Shown: one piece after another, positions 24,535 to 33,879 of the stretch
Position numbering within the stretch: position 1 is the stretch's first letter
Layout of the letters: every line of letters begins with the position of its first letter
NCBI GenBank assembly: GCA_017480565.1
Contig: JAFVAL010000056.1
Coordinates: forward strand, 46,119 to 110,118
DNA: 64,000 bases
Reading direction: 5' to 3'
Source: Lachnospiraceae bacterium
GTDB lineage: Bacteria; Bacillota; Clostridia; Lachnospirales; Lachnospiraceae
Program-made: the position numbers and the translations under genes
Notes under the pieces: generated by a model
Told to the model about the DNA's origin: nothing
What the model saw: the letters and a program-made list of their open reading frames with translations, nothing else
The model's database searches: none

Positions 24535-24583
24535 GTGGGATATCCCACGATTTCATTCTAAATGCCTCCTTTTTTTATGTCAA
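24535..24583 (-). promoter_or_regulatory. Toxin-antitoxin promoter with 14-base palindromic operator
   Basis: Minus-strand TTGACA (24578-24583), 17 bases, TAGAAT (24555-24560). The perfect palindrome GTGGGATATCCCAC (24535-24548) begins at about the transcript start, the right place for autorepression. Confidence 0.75.
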
Positions 24584-24657
24584 GTAGTATTCTGCAAGTT
24601 TTACAGCGAACAGGTATTCCACTAAATTTCGTTAATAAATCCATTCAAACTTTCCTT

Positions 24658-24796
24658 TATTCCTTTTTCAACAAATACTTGTTATTAACCACTTCACTAC
24701 ACACTGCCATCCCAAAACGTGTGCCAGTTCGATCTTATCCGCTCCTTCAATGGGTTCTATCTTCCAAATCCTCTGTATGCTCGCTAACTTCCGCAT
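24658..24796 (-). pseudogene. Remnant of an RNA ligase gene, both ends joined
   Basis: After AAGGAG and ATG (24796) the reading [20 protein letters not shown], then [14 protein letters not shown], is nearly identical to the N-terminus of the intact ligase at 59516-60562. It then jumps, with a frame change, to [11 protein letters not shown] and a stop, matching the intact C-terminus VVSNKYLLKNEE. About 300 internal residues are missing, including the catalytic lysine. The XRE gene and hairpin upstream are in the same order as at 60-61 kb. Confidence 0.88.
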
Positions 24797-24813
24797 TGTA
24801 ATTCTCCTTTCCA

Positions 24814-24855
24814 CAAAAAAATCCCCGGCTGCTTACTGATAAAAGCTTGCCGAGG
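24814..24855 (-). terminator. Terminator between XRE gene and RNA-ligase remnant
   Basis: Arms CCTCGGC/GCCGGGG (one G-U pair) with further AAGC/GC pairing, followed on the minus strand by ATTTTTTTG. It corresponds to the hairpin at 60586-60623. Confidence 0.7.
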
Positions 24856-24879
24856 ACTTTTATTAAGGATGTCACCGAT

Positions 24880-25185
24880 CTAGGCTGCCTTGCCTTTTGT
24901 AAGTTTTAAACTATAGCAAAGCATTCGCTCCGCCTGTTGTCGTCTTGGTGGGCTTACGTCTTTGCGATTCCCACAAATCAACAGATCCATCGGCACCTGA
25001 AGCAGTTCACTTAATGCATATAAATTGTCCACTGAGGGCAAGCTTCTTCCCTCTAACCAATGATAGACTGATTGTACGCAGCCTAAAGAAAGGTATGCTT
25101 TTACATCCTGCACCGTGATTCCGCGCAGTTTCATAAGCAATTCTATTCTGTTTCCTGTGCTCTCTTTATCAATACAAGGCGCCAT
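24880..25185 (-). CDS. Short XRE regulator paired with the RNA-ligase remnant
   Basis: 101 residues from the ATG at 25185 (AAAGGA upstream; the frame is open further but without a site). CIDKESTGNRIELLMKLRGI, YLSLGCVQSVYHWLEGRSLP and SVDNLYALSELLQVPMDLL align closely with the protein at 60672-60980 (ID-x-E/K-x-TG, identical LSLGCVQSVYHW core). The C-terminus (PPRRQQAERMLCYSLKL) is basic. It is the first gene under promoter copy B. Confidence 0.75.
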   Translation of the reverse strand: MAPCIDKESTGNRIELLMKLRGITVQDVKAYLSLGCVQSVYHWLEGRSLPSVDNLYALSELLQVPMDLLICGNRKDVSPPRRQQAERMLCYSLKLTKGKAA

Positions 25186-25234
25186 GACGTGTCCTTTCCC
25201 ATTGAGAAACACTGAAGTATTTCTCTGTAAGCAA

Positions 25235-25282
25235 ATTATACTCCCAATCCCTTCGTTTGTCATTGAATTCATAGTATAACTT
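25235..25282 (-). promoter_or_regulatory. Shared RNA-repair promoter box, copy B
   Basis: Minus strand: box TATACTATGAAT, AATGACA (-35 core 25258-25263), 17 bases, TATAAT (25235-25240), about 50 bases before the XRE start. Confidence 0.7.
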
Positions 25283-25301
25283 GTTCGCACTTTCCCGTCA
25301 A

Positions 25302-25333
25302 AAAGCCGAAGACATCCTTGTGCCTTCGGCTTT
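25302..25333 (-). terminator. Terminator of the MerR gene
   Basis: Perfect arms AAAGCCGAAG and CTTCGGCTTT, then TTTTTGAC on the minus strand. Confidence 0.8.
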
Positions 25334-25346
25334 CTCTGAGCATTTT

Positions 25347-26165
25347 TCATCTTTTCTCCCGTAGCAGCCAGAAGTGATTCTCCCCGTCCTTCGAGTTCAT
25401 CACCTGGCACCCCAGCTTCTGCGAATTCTTGCGTTCCCCGACATTTCGCCCGATCACAAGTCCCAGCACGGTATTGGCAAATGCAGTCTCATCCGCCTTA
25501 TCCCTGTTCACGGTAAAAAGCAAGACGTATTCTACCCCGTCATCCGCAATCTCAAAGTCGTCGAAAAACTCTTTGACGGTTGCCCATCCATGCTTCTCAA
25601 GCACCACTTCATAGTCGGGATTGTTTAAAATCTCCAGATACTTTTCCTCTTCGGGAACCTCTTCTCCCTCCGAAATCAAGTAGTCGATTTCTTGGCCAAG
25701 CTCCAGCGCAGGCTTTTCAAAATAGTCAATCACCTGATCGACAATCCTTTGATAAGTTTCTTTGTTGATGCCGAATTCCTCTGTCGGGTCGTACGCCTGC
25801 ATCGCCTCTGTGACCGCCTCACGGATCTTCCTTACCTTCTCTTCCATCTGCTTCATTTCGCTCTGATATGACCGTTGAATTTCCTTGATTTTCTCAAGCC
25901 GGTCTTCCTGCTCCCGGATTTTCTGCGCAAACGCATCGTAGATTGTGTCCGGATCCGCAGCAAGCAGCGCTTTGATCTCTGTGATCGCAAATCCGGCCGT
26001 CTGCAGAGTCTTGATTTTCACAAATGTGAGCGCCTGTTCCTCGTCGTAATAGCGGTAACCTGTCCACGAATCCACCTTCGCGGGGTGCAGCAAATCCTCG
26101 TGATCATAGTAGCGCAGGGTCTGCGGATTGCAGCCGCAAAGCCTTGAGAATTCTTTGATTGTCAT
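25347..26165 (-). CDS. MerR-family regulator with C-terminal effector domain
   Basis: 272 residues. MTIKEFSRLCGCNPQTLRYYDHEDLLHPAKVD and the wing SWTGYRYYDEEQALTFVKIKTLQTAGF are a standard MerR domain, followed by a coiled coil (EQEDRLEKIKEIQRSYQSEMKQMEEKVRKI). Residues 130-272 are an unassigned sensor domain, rich in acid residues and ending FWLLREKR. The ligand is unknown. Its promoter has the 19-base spacer that MerR proteins untwist, so it probably activates itself. Confidence 0.88.
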   Translation of the reverse strand: MTIKEFSRLCGCNPQTLRYYDHEDLLHPAKVDSWTGYRYYDEEQALTFVKIKTLQTAGFAITEIKALLAADPDTIYDAFAQKIREQEDRLEKIKEIQRSYQSEMKQMEEKVRKIREAVTEAMQAYDPTEEFGINKETYQRIVDQVIDYFEKPALELGQEIDYLISEGEEVPEEEKYLEILNNPDYEVVLEKHGWATVKEFFDDFEIADDGVEYVLLFTVNRDKADETAFANTVLGLVIGRNVGERKNSQKLGCQVMNSKDGENHFWLLREKR

Positions 26166-26188
26166 ATCTTTCGCCTCCTTTCGAAGAC

Positions 26189-26219
26189 GTTATAGCATTG
26201 CAGTTTGGTGTAAGGTCAA
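26189..26219 (-). promoter_or_regulatory. MerR-type promoter with 19-base spacer
   Basis: Minus-strand TTGACC (26214-26219) and TATAAC (26189-26194) are 19 bases apart, two over the optimum, as in MerR-activated promoters. The spacer shows only weak dyad symmetry. Confidence 0.6.
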
Positions 26220-26249
26220 TCCCTTTTTGTAAAAATAATTTCGCCTTTC

Positions 26250-27569
26250 TTACAGGGTACTTCCGTTACTGCGGATCACCTCTGCATACTCATACGCAGA
26301 GTCCTTCAGCGTCCGCTTTCCGGTCTCAAAATCGACGTAGATCAGGCCAAACCTCGGGTCATACCCCTCGGCCCATTCGAAATTGTCCATCAAAGACCAG
26401 TGCTGGTAGCCAAGCACCGGGATACCCTCATCGCAAGCTCGTTTTAATTCGCGCAGATATCGGTGCAGGAAGTCAATGCGCATCCCATCGTGCACCTTGC
26501 CGTCCAGGCAAATGAAGTCGTTCTCCGCCATGCCATTTTCCGTTACCATGATCGGCAAATGATACCGTTCATAAAGGAATCTCGCGGTCCAGTAAAGCAC
26601 GCGTCCGTCCACGGTCCATCCCATCGCGGTCTTTGGTGCACCTGGCTTTTGTGGCTTGCCATCCCCGCCCCACTCGGAGGTGTTCATGGGTTGATAGACA
26701 TTAATGCCGACAAAATCAAGTGGTACATGGGCCGCTTTCGCGGTCGCTTCGTTCACCTTATAGACCCCAAATGCCTTTGACGGTCTCCCGGCAAGCATCG
26801 GCTCCATCCAGAGCGCGTTGGACACCGCACCCATCCCCTTTTCAAAAGTGTCGTGGTATGACTTCTGAATCGCCTCCGGCGTCTCATTTTCCGGGACAAA
26901 ACAGCCGGTCGCCATCGCAATTCCGACTTTCGGCGGTTTCTTTGCATTTGCGCGAATCGCATTGGCTGCCGCCGCGTGTGCCAGCATTGTATTCTCTAAA
27001 ATCTTACTCATCTCCAGCACCGCGTGCTCAAAAGGAGCATGCTGGCCGGCCATGTAGCCATTTAATATGAAACACTGGGGCTCGTTCATCGTCATCCACC
27101 AGGTCACCTGATCGGACAGAGCATCGACGACCACCTTCGTGTACTCTTCAAACAGCGGAACGATCTTTTTGGAGCGCCAGCCACCCATTTTGTGAACCCA
27201 AACGGGCATGTCCCAGTGATAGATCGTGACCAGCGGCTCAATCCCCGCCTCGACGAGTTCGTGCACGAGGTTTTTGTAAAATGCGATTCCTTCCGGATTG
27301 ATCTTGCCTTCCTCGGGCATCACCCGCGACCAGCTGACCGAGAACCGGTAAGACTTCAGGCCGATTTCCTTCATCAGCGCGACATCCTCTTTCCAGTGAT
27401 GAAAATGATCGCTCGCCGTATGACAGTTTTCTCCGTGTTTGATCTTTTTCGGGCTTGCTACATCCCAGATGCTGGGCGTTCTGCCGCCTTCATTCCATCC
27501 GCCTTCTACCTGCGCGGACGCAGTCGCTGCGCCCCAAAGAAATCCCTGCGGGAATCCGTTTCCTTCCAT
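26250..27569 (-). CDS. Glycoside hydrolase family 1 beta-glucosidase
   Basis: 439 residues from the ATG at 27569, with AAAGGG about 9 bases upstream. The N-terminus FPQGFLWGAATASAQVEGGW is the family signature; acid/base Glu lies in TWWMTMNEPQ and nucleophile Glu in LPIMVTENGMAEND; the aglycone loop YQHWSLMDNFEWAEGYDPRFGLIYVD is intact. Cytoplasmic. It is the last gene of the MFS-GH2-GH3-GH1 operon, 17 bases after GH3. Confidence 0.95.
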   Translation of the reverse strand: MEGNGFPQGFLWGAATASAQVEGGWNEGGRTPSIWDVASPKKIKHGENCHTASDHFHHWKEDVALMKEIGLKSYRFSVSWSRVMPEEGKINPEGIAFYKNLVHELVEAGIEPLVTIYHWDMPVWVHKMGGWRSKKIVPLFEEYTKVVVDALSDQVTWWMTMNEPQCFILNGYMAGQHAPFEHAVLEMSKILENTMLAHAAAANAIRANAKKPPKVGIAMATGCFVPENETPEAIQKSYHDTFEKGMGAVSNALWMEPMLAGRPSKAFGVYKVNEATAKAAHVPLDFVGINVYQPMNTSEWGGDGKPQKPGAPKTAMGWTVDGRVLYWTARFLYERYHLPIMVTENGMAENDFICLDGKVHDGMRIDFLHRYLRELKRACDEGIPVLGYQHWSLMDNFEWAEGYDPRFGLIYVDFETGKRTLKDSAYEYAEVIRSNGSTL

Positions 27570-27586
27570 TTCTACGTCCCTTTCCG

Positions 27587-29896
27587 TCAAATAAACTCTT
27601 TACAGGTCTCGCTCCTAAAGATCAATTCCAGCACCCGGCCGGCCGATCTCCTCAAAGCTTCCTTCTTCAGTGTACCCTCTTTGAGTGCCATTTGCAAAGC
27701 CTTTTCTACCGCGCCGCTGCCTGGCATAATGAGGTCATTTCCCACGTTGATCGCTTCCGCATGCGAACACGGATCCGTCGCGTTCCAGTCGGACATGAGC
27801 ACGCCGTCAAAGCCCCATTCTTCACGGAGAATCTCGGTGCAGAACGTCCGATTGTTGCACACGTGAAGCCCATTGACCCGGTTGTACGAAGACATCACGG
27901 TCCAGGGTTTTCCTTCCTTGACAGCAATCTCAAATCCGCGCAGGTAGATCTCGCGCAAAGCGCGCTCGGAAACATTTTCTGAAACCATCGTACGGTTATC
28001 TTCCTGGTTATTGCAGCAAAAATGCTTGATCGTCACGCCGACACCGCCGCAGGTCTGCACGCCTCCCGTAATCGCCGCGGCCATCTTGCCGGAAATGATC
28101 GGATCTTCCGAATAATATTCAAAGTTGCGCCCGCAAAGCGGATTGCGGTGGATATTTAAGCCCGGCGCGAGCCACACCGAGACACCGATCTCCAGCATCT
28201 CTCGCCCGACCGCACGTCCGATTTCCTCAAGAAGCTTCACATCCCAGCTCTGCGCCAGCACCGTTTCGCTCGGCCATGCGGTCATATACCGGTAGACGGG
28301 GCACCCTTTTCCCGGCTTCGCCTTCACAAACGGCTCCATCTTCTTGAGCCATCCCCAGCGCCAATCCTCCGGCAGTCCATCCGGATATCGCGGGGAGCCA
28401 TCCTTCATCACAACGACCGCCTGATTGACATTCAGTCCGGCCGGGCCGTCCGCCAGAACAATGTTTGGGATGCCCTTCTTTAACAGCGTGGTGCACGTGC
28501 GCCCTGCCGCGCCCATCACATTATTATAAGCTTTTAATGCATAGGCCCCGCCGGTCACCAGCGAGATCATGTCCTTTTCCTCCAGGGTATCGAGGACGGC
28601 CTTCGCCTTTGGAGAAATGTCTTCGCCCTTCTTCGTCCTCTCAATCGGGAAAACACGTTCCTCTTTAAGTGTAAAGCTACTGCAGATCTCTTCACCAAAG
28701 CTCACCTCATACGCACCGGCCTCCAGGAAGAAGCATCTTCTCTCCTCGTCATATATTGCGATGTCTTTGAGCGAAATCGGAAGCGTCAACGCTTCACTCT
28801 CTCCCGGAGGAAGCAGTTTTGTCTTCGCAAATGCAGCCAGGCAGCGCTTCTCGTGATCGATCTGCCCTTCCGGTTTCGCGATCCAGATCTGCACAACTTC
28901 TTTGCCCGCAACCTTACCTGTGTTGGTCACCTTGACCGTCACTTCTGTCTCACTGACCGTCAGTGCTTCCAACGCGAATGTCGTATAACTTAACCCGTAA
29001 CCGAAGGCATATCTTGGTATAATTTCATTCTTTTCAAACCACCGATATCCCACGTAGATGCCCTCGGTATACTCTTCATTTTCCAAGTCACCGTTGCGGT
29101 AACTGAAGGTATCAGCCGCCGGATAATCCTCGTAGCGAACGCCCCATGTGTCGGTTAATTTCCCGCAGAAATTACATTTTCCACTCAAAAGATCTGCCAG
29201 GGCGTTGCCGCCTTCCATGCCTCCCTGTCCGTAGAAAATGACCGCGTCCACCCTTGTCTCATCCAAAATCGAAAGATCCATCACACTGCCGCAATTGAGC
29301 ACTAAAATCAACTTCTGATAGTGCGCAGAAAGTCTCTTGATGCTCTCATTTTCTACGTCAGAAAACAGATAATCTCCTTTTTCTGCGCGGCGGTCTTTGC
29401 CCTCGCCGGCCTGTCTTGAAAGCACATAAATCGCCGTATCCGTCTCGTCTGAAAGTTCGTCCTCCAGGATCGGGGTACAAGTCGGATAAGGCATCGGATT
29501 CTCATGAATCACGTTAAACATCTGCATCACACGAAAAGGCCCGAATCCTTTGATTTTTTCCTCGACACCTGTACGCCACGCAGCGATGTCTGCCTGATAT
29601 TTTCCCTCAAACCGATCCATCCACGTTGTCGTGGCAAATGTATATCCTGCGTTTCGTAATCCCTCTTCGATCGTCACGCTGTGTCGCTCATGCACGTCAC
29701 CGGAGCCGCTGCCGCCCTTGACGGTTCTGCGGCTGCCGGGGCCATAAAGCGCGATCTTGCCAGACGCGATCGGAAGAACGCCCTCATTTTTTAACAGAAC
29801 GATGCCTTCCGCAGCTGCGCGGCGTGCGATCTCTTTATGCTCCCGCTCTCTCTGAGATTCTTCTTTGGTCCATGCGCCAAATGTCTGATATTTCAT
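27587..29896 (-). CDS. Reversed-domain GH3 beta-glucosidase
   Basis: 769 residues with the two GH3 domains in inverse order, as known for Ruminococcus albus and Butyrivibrio enzymes. The sandwich domain comes first (AAEGIVLLKNEGVLPIASGK, GGSGSGDVHERHSV), then a fibronectin-like segment (VKVTNTGKVAGKEVVQIWIA), then the TIM barrel (APGLNIHRNPLCGRNFEYYS, VTIKHFCCNNQE, nucleophile Asp in GVLMSDWNATDP). It overlaps the GH2 stop by 4 bases. Confidence 0.92.
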   Translation of the reverse strand: MKYQTFGAWTKEESQREREHKEIARRAAAEGIVLLKNEGVLPIASGKIALYGPGSRRTVKGGSGSGDVHERHSVTIEEGLRNAGYTFATTTWMDRFEGKYQADIAAWRTGVEEKIKGFGPFRVMQMFNVIHENPMPYPTCTPILEDELSDETDTAIYVLSRQAGEGKDRRAEKGDYLFSDVENESIKRLSAHYQKLILVLNCGSVMDLSILDETRVDAVIFYGQGGMEGGNALADLLSGKCNFCGKLTDTWGVRYEDYPAADTFSYRNGDLENEEYTEGIYVGYRWFEKNEIIPRYAFGYGLSYTTFALEALTVSETEVTVKVTNTGKVAGKEVVQIWIAKPEGQIDHEKRCLAAFAKTKLLPPGESEALTLPISLKDIAIYDEERRCFFLEAGAYEVSFGEEICSSFTLKEERVFPIERTKKGEDISPKAKAVLDTLEEKDMISLVTGGAYALKAYNNVMGAAGRTCTTLLKKGIPNIVLADGPAGLNVNQAVVVMKDGSPRYPDGLPEDWRWGWLKKMEPFVKAKPGKGCPVYRYMTAWPSETVLAQSWDVKLLEEIGRAVGREMLEIGVSVWLAPGLNIHRNPLCGRNFEYYSEDPIISGKMAAAITGGVQTCGGVGVTIKHFCCNNQEDNRTMVSENVSERALREIYLRGFEIAVKEGKPWTVMSSYNRVNGLHVCNNRTFCTEILREEWGFDGVLMSDWNATDPCSHAEAINVGNDLIMPGSGAVEKALQMALKEGTLKKEALRRSAGRVLELIFRSETCKEFI

Positions 29897-32217
29897 GCGC
29901 TTACCTCCAGTTCAATGATCATAGGCTCTGTTCCCATGGCTGTGACGGTGACTTTCGCCTTCCCCGCCTGTGTGCCGGCACGAAGAACCGCTAACGCGCG
30001 TCCGCGGAATGTGAAATGATGATCCGTCAGATAGCTTTCGTCCGTTTTCACCTGCGCACTGCCAAGTCCCTGCAGCGTGACCGGTCCTTCCACTTTCACC
30101 TGCACAGGCATCTCCAGATAAGGCTTTACTTCTCCGCTCTCATCCGTAAATGCAATCGGCAGGAAGCAAAGATCCTGGCCGTTCGCACGCAGGCCTTCCT
30201 TTTCCGGCTTTGCCGTCAAAACGGTCTTTGTGTCCGCGCTCTTTAGGCTGTGGCGGGACAGTTCCTTTCCCTGCGCGTCCAGCGCAATCGCGGTCAACGT
30301 CCCCTGTTCGTAGGTTGTGTGGAATAAGCATTTGTTGTTTTTCAGTTTCTTTTTCCCGACTACGAATCCATTTTTCTCTAGCCGCACGCTATCTGCATCT
30401 GCAAATACTTCCACCACGGCTTTGCATCCTTCGTAGCCTTGCCAGCTCCAGCTATTGGTCGCGTCGGTAAATCTCCACGCACTCTTAGAGGGCGTCTCCT
30501 TTGCATGGTTAAGTGGCCGCACGCCGATATAAGGAACCTTACGAAGTCCCCAGATGACTTGCTGATAATATGCTTCCGCACCGATGTTTCCTGTAAGATC
30601 AATGGTACCAGATCCGGCAAGCTGCGGCAAGCCGGGATAAGAATGATACATCCAGTCACCGATCCCGGCTTCTCCCAGATAGTCCCATCCGGCCCAGACA
30701 AAATCACCGATGATCTGCGGATATTTCTTCACTCTCTCCCAGTTGTAGGGCAGGTCTGTTACCATCGTCTCGCTGCCAACCATCATCCGGTTCGGATACG
30801 CCTTTACGTCGGCGTCATACCGCGAAGCCGCGTAATTCAGTCCTAAGATGTCTAACGCTTCCGCTGCATCTTTGCACGCCTCGTCTCCGCGTTTTCCGGC
30901 ACTCATAAAGAACATTAAACTGCCAAGTTGCTGCGCCATGGCATTGAAAAAGGCGGACCCGGTCTTCTTCTCTTTTGCACCCTTTTGCTTTGGCGGAAGG
31001 GGCTTCGCTTCATACTCTCCGTTGTCCGAATAAATCCCCATTCCCATGTTGCTGTAGACATTTAACAACACGTTGATGCCGCAGGTAACCGGTCTGCTCG
31101 CGTCAAGTTCGTGCACGTAATCCACCAGTTTTTTGCAGGTTTCTACTCCTTTCTCGGTGGCAGTTTCGGAGACCTCATTTCCCACAGAATAGAGGACCAC
31201 ACAGGGATGATTCCGGTCTTTTTCGACCATCGCTTTTAGGTCATTCTGCCACTCTTCATCAAAATATCTGGCATAATCGTGGTATGTTTTTGGCGTGTAC
31301 CATCCGTCAAATGCTTCGTCCATCACGTACATGCCAAGCCGGTCACAAGCCGCAAGCATCGCACGGCTCATCGGGTTATGCGCAGAGCGAATCGCATTGT
31401 AACCAGCTTCTTTTAAAATGCGTACACGGCGTTCTTCTGCGTCGGCAAAACCGCACGCACCTAACACCCCGTTGTCGTGATGAATACACGCACCGCGCAG
31501 CAGAACCCGCTCCCCGTTGACACGCAGTCCTTCCTTCGCATTCCATGCCAGATGACGAACCCCAAACTGTGTATGGATCGTCTCGCTTCCCAGCTTTGCT
31601 TCACAGGTGTAAAGATACGGATGTTCTGCGCTCCAAAGCTTTGCTTCCGGGAGGGTATACTCGCCCGCAGGGCCTTTCGCAATCAGGGTTTCTCTGTCAT
31701 AGATCGCGACTTCTGCACCATCTTCTACGCTTACACGTACCACCGCAGGATCATAGGAAATGGTCTCTATCACAAGTGTTTTCGGATGCACTTTTTCACG
31801 CACGATGAGATGCACCGGACGGTAGATTCCGGACCCGGAATACCACCGACAGTTCGGTTCCAGGCTGTTATCCACCAGCACTTTTACGACATTTTCTCCG
31901 CACTGAATGAGCGGAGAGATGTCGACCGTAAACTCGGTGTATCCGTATTTATGGGCGCCTGCGAGGGTACCATTGACGTACACTTTACAGTTCTGATACA
32001 CGCCCTCAAAGAACAAACTGACCTCTTTTTTTACCTCTTCTTCGGTCAGAGAAAATGACTTTTCATACACATATTTCCCGCCCGGAAAGTAGCCACTGTT
32101 GACCCCATTGTGGCACATCGCATCTCTGGTTTCTGATAACATTGCATCATGCGGAAGATGCACGGTCATCGGGGCCTCGCCTTCCTTATAAAACAGCCAG
32201 TCTCTGCAAAAATCCAT
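29893..32217 (-). CDS. Glycoside hydrolase family 2 (beta-galactosidase type)
   Basis: 774 residues. The ATG at 32217 (GGAGG 7 bases upstream) overlaps the stop of the transporter gene. GH2 features: N-terminal sugar-binding domain (VHLPHDAMLSET), sandwich (AKLWSAEHPYLYTCEAKL), TIM barrel with LRGACIHHDNGVLGA and YNAIRSAHNP, acid/base Glu in LYSVGNEVSE near residue 395 and the nucleophile region MMVGSETM near 510. No signal peptide. It acts on the substrate brought in by the transporter upstream. Confidence 0.92.
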   Translation of the reverse strand: MDFCRDWLFYKEGEAPMTVHLPHDAMLSETRDAMCHNGVNSGYFPGGKYVYEKSFSLTEEEVKKEVSLFFEGVYQNCKVYVNGTLAGAHKYGYTEFTVDISPLIQCGENVVKVLVDNSLEPNCRWYSGSGIYRPVHLIVREKVHPKTLVIETISYDPAVVRVSVEDGAEVAIYDRETLIAKGPAGEYTLPEAKLWSAEHPYLYTCEAKLGSETIHTQFGVRHLAWNAKEGLRVNGERVLLRGACIHHDNGVLGACGFADAEERRVRILKEAGYNAIRSAHNPMSRAMLAACDRLGMYVMDEAFDGWYTPKTYHDYARYFDEEWQNDLKAMVEKDRNHPCVVLYSVGNEVSETATEKGVETCKKLVDYVHELDASRPVTCGINVLLNVYSNMGMGIYSDNGEYEAKPLPPKQKGAKEKKTGSAFFNAMAQQLGSLMFFMSAGKRGDEACKDAAEALDILGLNYAASRYDADVKAYPNRMMVGSETMVTDLPYNWERVKKYPQIIGDFVWAGWDYLGEAGIGDWMYHSYPGLPQLAGSGTIDLTGNIGAEAYYQQVIWGLRKVPYIGVRPLNHAKETPSKSAWRFTDATNSWSWQGYEGCKAVVEVFADADSVRLEKNGFVVGKKKLKNNKCLFHTTYEQGTLTAIALDAQGKELSRHSLKSADTKTVLTAKPEKEGLRANGQDLCFLPIAFTDESGEVKPYLEMPVQVKVEGPVTLQGLGSAQVKTDESYLTDHHFTFRGRALAVLRAGTQAGKAKVTVTAMGTEPMIIELEVSA

Positions 32218-33755
32218 TACGCTTCCTCCGGTTCTACCCATTCTTCGCCGCGTGCTAATACCGCTTCTTTTTTACGACGTTTTAACTCTTCATTGATCTC
32301 TGGCAGCTTCTTCTCTACGTCCACAAACGGCAGAAGCACCAGGTTTGATACTGCCAAAATGATGTCAAACAAATAGAAAGCAAGCACCATAAAACGGATT
32401 ACATTTCCGTTCGGAATGACGCCCTCAACATCGACAAAGCCCAGCTTTAAAATCGTGGATTCAAAGCCGCCTGCAAACGGCGCATAGATTGCTGCCTGCA
32501 CCGCCGTGATGATCGCCACGCCAAGGAGACCCTCCAGGCGCAGATGTGACTTATATTCGATGCTGTCAAACGCAAAACACATCAGGGTTGCCACGATATA
32601 CGCGTTTGGAATCATACCGGTCTGGCGCAGGAACCCTGCCACGATTGCGACCGCCAGATTCGAAGGAAACATCCATCCAAGGACACTTCCGATCAGCACC
32701 AGTGCATATCCTCCGAATGCAAAATTACGGATGCCGAGCTTCTTTGCGAGCGGATAAGCGATGATCGCACCAACACCAAGCGGTACGCCTGTTGCGATCT
32801 GGTAAATCGTGTACATGAGCGGATTTTCGGCCCCGCCAAGCAAAAACTTGATGTAAAAATACTGGACATTTCCGCCTTTAAAGTTGTCCACAATTCCGCC
32901 AACCGTTGTCAAAATCGTAAGAATGATAAAGTACTTATTGGTGAATAACGCGCGCATCTGGTCCTTTAACGGGATGTTGTTTTCATTTTCCGCACCGACC
33001 TCTGCTGCTACATCCTCTGTGATACGTTCGCGCGTGTAGAAATACTCAAGCAAAAGCAACGGAATCGCCACAACGGAGAGCGAAACCAGCAAAAGTGCGT
33101 AGCCGTGAATGTCCTTTTCCAGCCACATCGGCAGCAGAACCATGTTGATGATCATGCCGATAATCACGCCGGAAATGAGCGTCCAGCTCATCTTTCTGAC
33201 AAACTGCACCTGCGTTTTCTCGCCCGGATCGCGCGTCGTCAGCGAGCAGATATTGTCGCGAAACAGGAAGAAAAAGGTCGATCCCACCGTGTGATAGGCA
33301 ATCAACAGGAAGAAGAAATAATACCAATAGCTTTCCCCCAGCGTCGTTCCCGGGAAGAGGAAAATGAGTCCGCCAATGATGATCGATACGAATCCGAAGA
33401 TCAGATACCAAGGCCGCATACGTCCCTGTTTGGACTCGGTATGTTCGATCAGCCAACCATTTAAAAGGCCCATGCCGACCGCTAAAATCTTCGCTGCCGT
33501 CATCACAAGCTCATAACGCCCACCCATCACCATGACCATGTCGACATTTTCCACGCCGTACATCGCACCAGTCTGCTGCGTAAAGAACTTTTCCACCAGC
33601 GCAGCGATGGTATTGACCACAAAAATCAATCCAAGCGGTCCGATGATGTGTCCTAAGATCTTCTCCTTTTTGCTGACATGATCCACCGGCACACGTGAAT
33701 TCATAAAGTCCTTTTCAAACAAGCCTTTGTGAAGCAATGCAATCTGCTTTTTCAT
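32217..33755 (-). CDS. GPH-family sugar symporter (MFS)
   Basis: 512 residues, about 12 membrane segments. It resembles the longer GPH-like carriers: LNGWLIEHTESKQGRMRPWYLIFGF is the family loop after helix 2, and FFLFRDNICSLTTRDPGEKTQVQFVRK lies between helices 4 and 5. ATG at 33755 with GGAGG 7 bases upstream. First gene of the four-gene glycosidase operon; the divergent AraC gene is the likely regulator. Confidence 0.88.
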   Translation of the reverse strand: MKKQIALLHKGLFEKDFMNSRVPVDHVSKKEKILGHIIGPLGLIFVVNTIAALVEKFFTQQTGAMYGVENVDMVMVMGGRYELVMTAAKILAVGMGLLNGWLIEHTESKQGRMRPWYLIFGFVSIIIGGLIFLFPGTTLGESYWYYFFFLLIAYHTVGSTFFFLFRDNICSLTTRDPGEKTQVQFVRKMSWTLISGVIIGMIINMVLLPMWLEKDIHGYALLLVSLSVVAIPLLLLEYFYTRERITEDVAAEVGAENENNIPLKDQMRALFTNKYFIILTILTTVGGIVDNFKGGNVQYFYIKFLLGGAENPLMYTIYQIATGVPLGVGAIIAYPLAKKLGIRNFAFGGYALVLIGSVLGWMFPSNLAVAIVAGFLRQTGMIPNAYIVATLMCFAFDSIEYKSHLRLEGLLGVAIITAVQAAIYAPFAGGFESTILKLGFVDVEGVIPNGNVIRFMVLAFYLFDIILAVSNLVLLPFVDVEKKLPEINEELKRRKKEAVLARGEEWVEPEEA

Positions 33756-33813
33756 CACGAAACCTCCCGTAATTTACTTTTTTCTCTATTGTAGCCAATG
33801 TATCATCTTTTCC

Positions 33814-33842
33814 TTGCCCATTCTTGCAAAATCGATTATAAT
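33814..33842 (+). promoter_or_regulatory. Promoter of the AraC-GH43 operon
   Basis: TTGCCC (33814-33819), 17 bases, TATAAT (33837-33842), 38 bases before the ATG. Confidence 0.6.
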
Positions 33843-33879
33843 ATTATAAATTTGACCACGCACAGAAAGAAGGCTTCTT

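Noticed and set aside
24512-24556. Upstream start for the antitoxin
   Set aside because: It has a good SD-like AGGAGG, but this lies in the spacer of a strong promoter, so it is not in the transcript.
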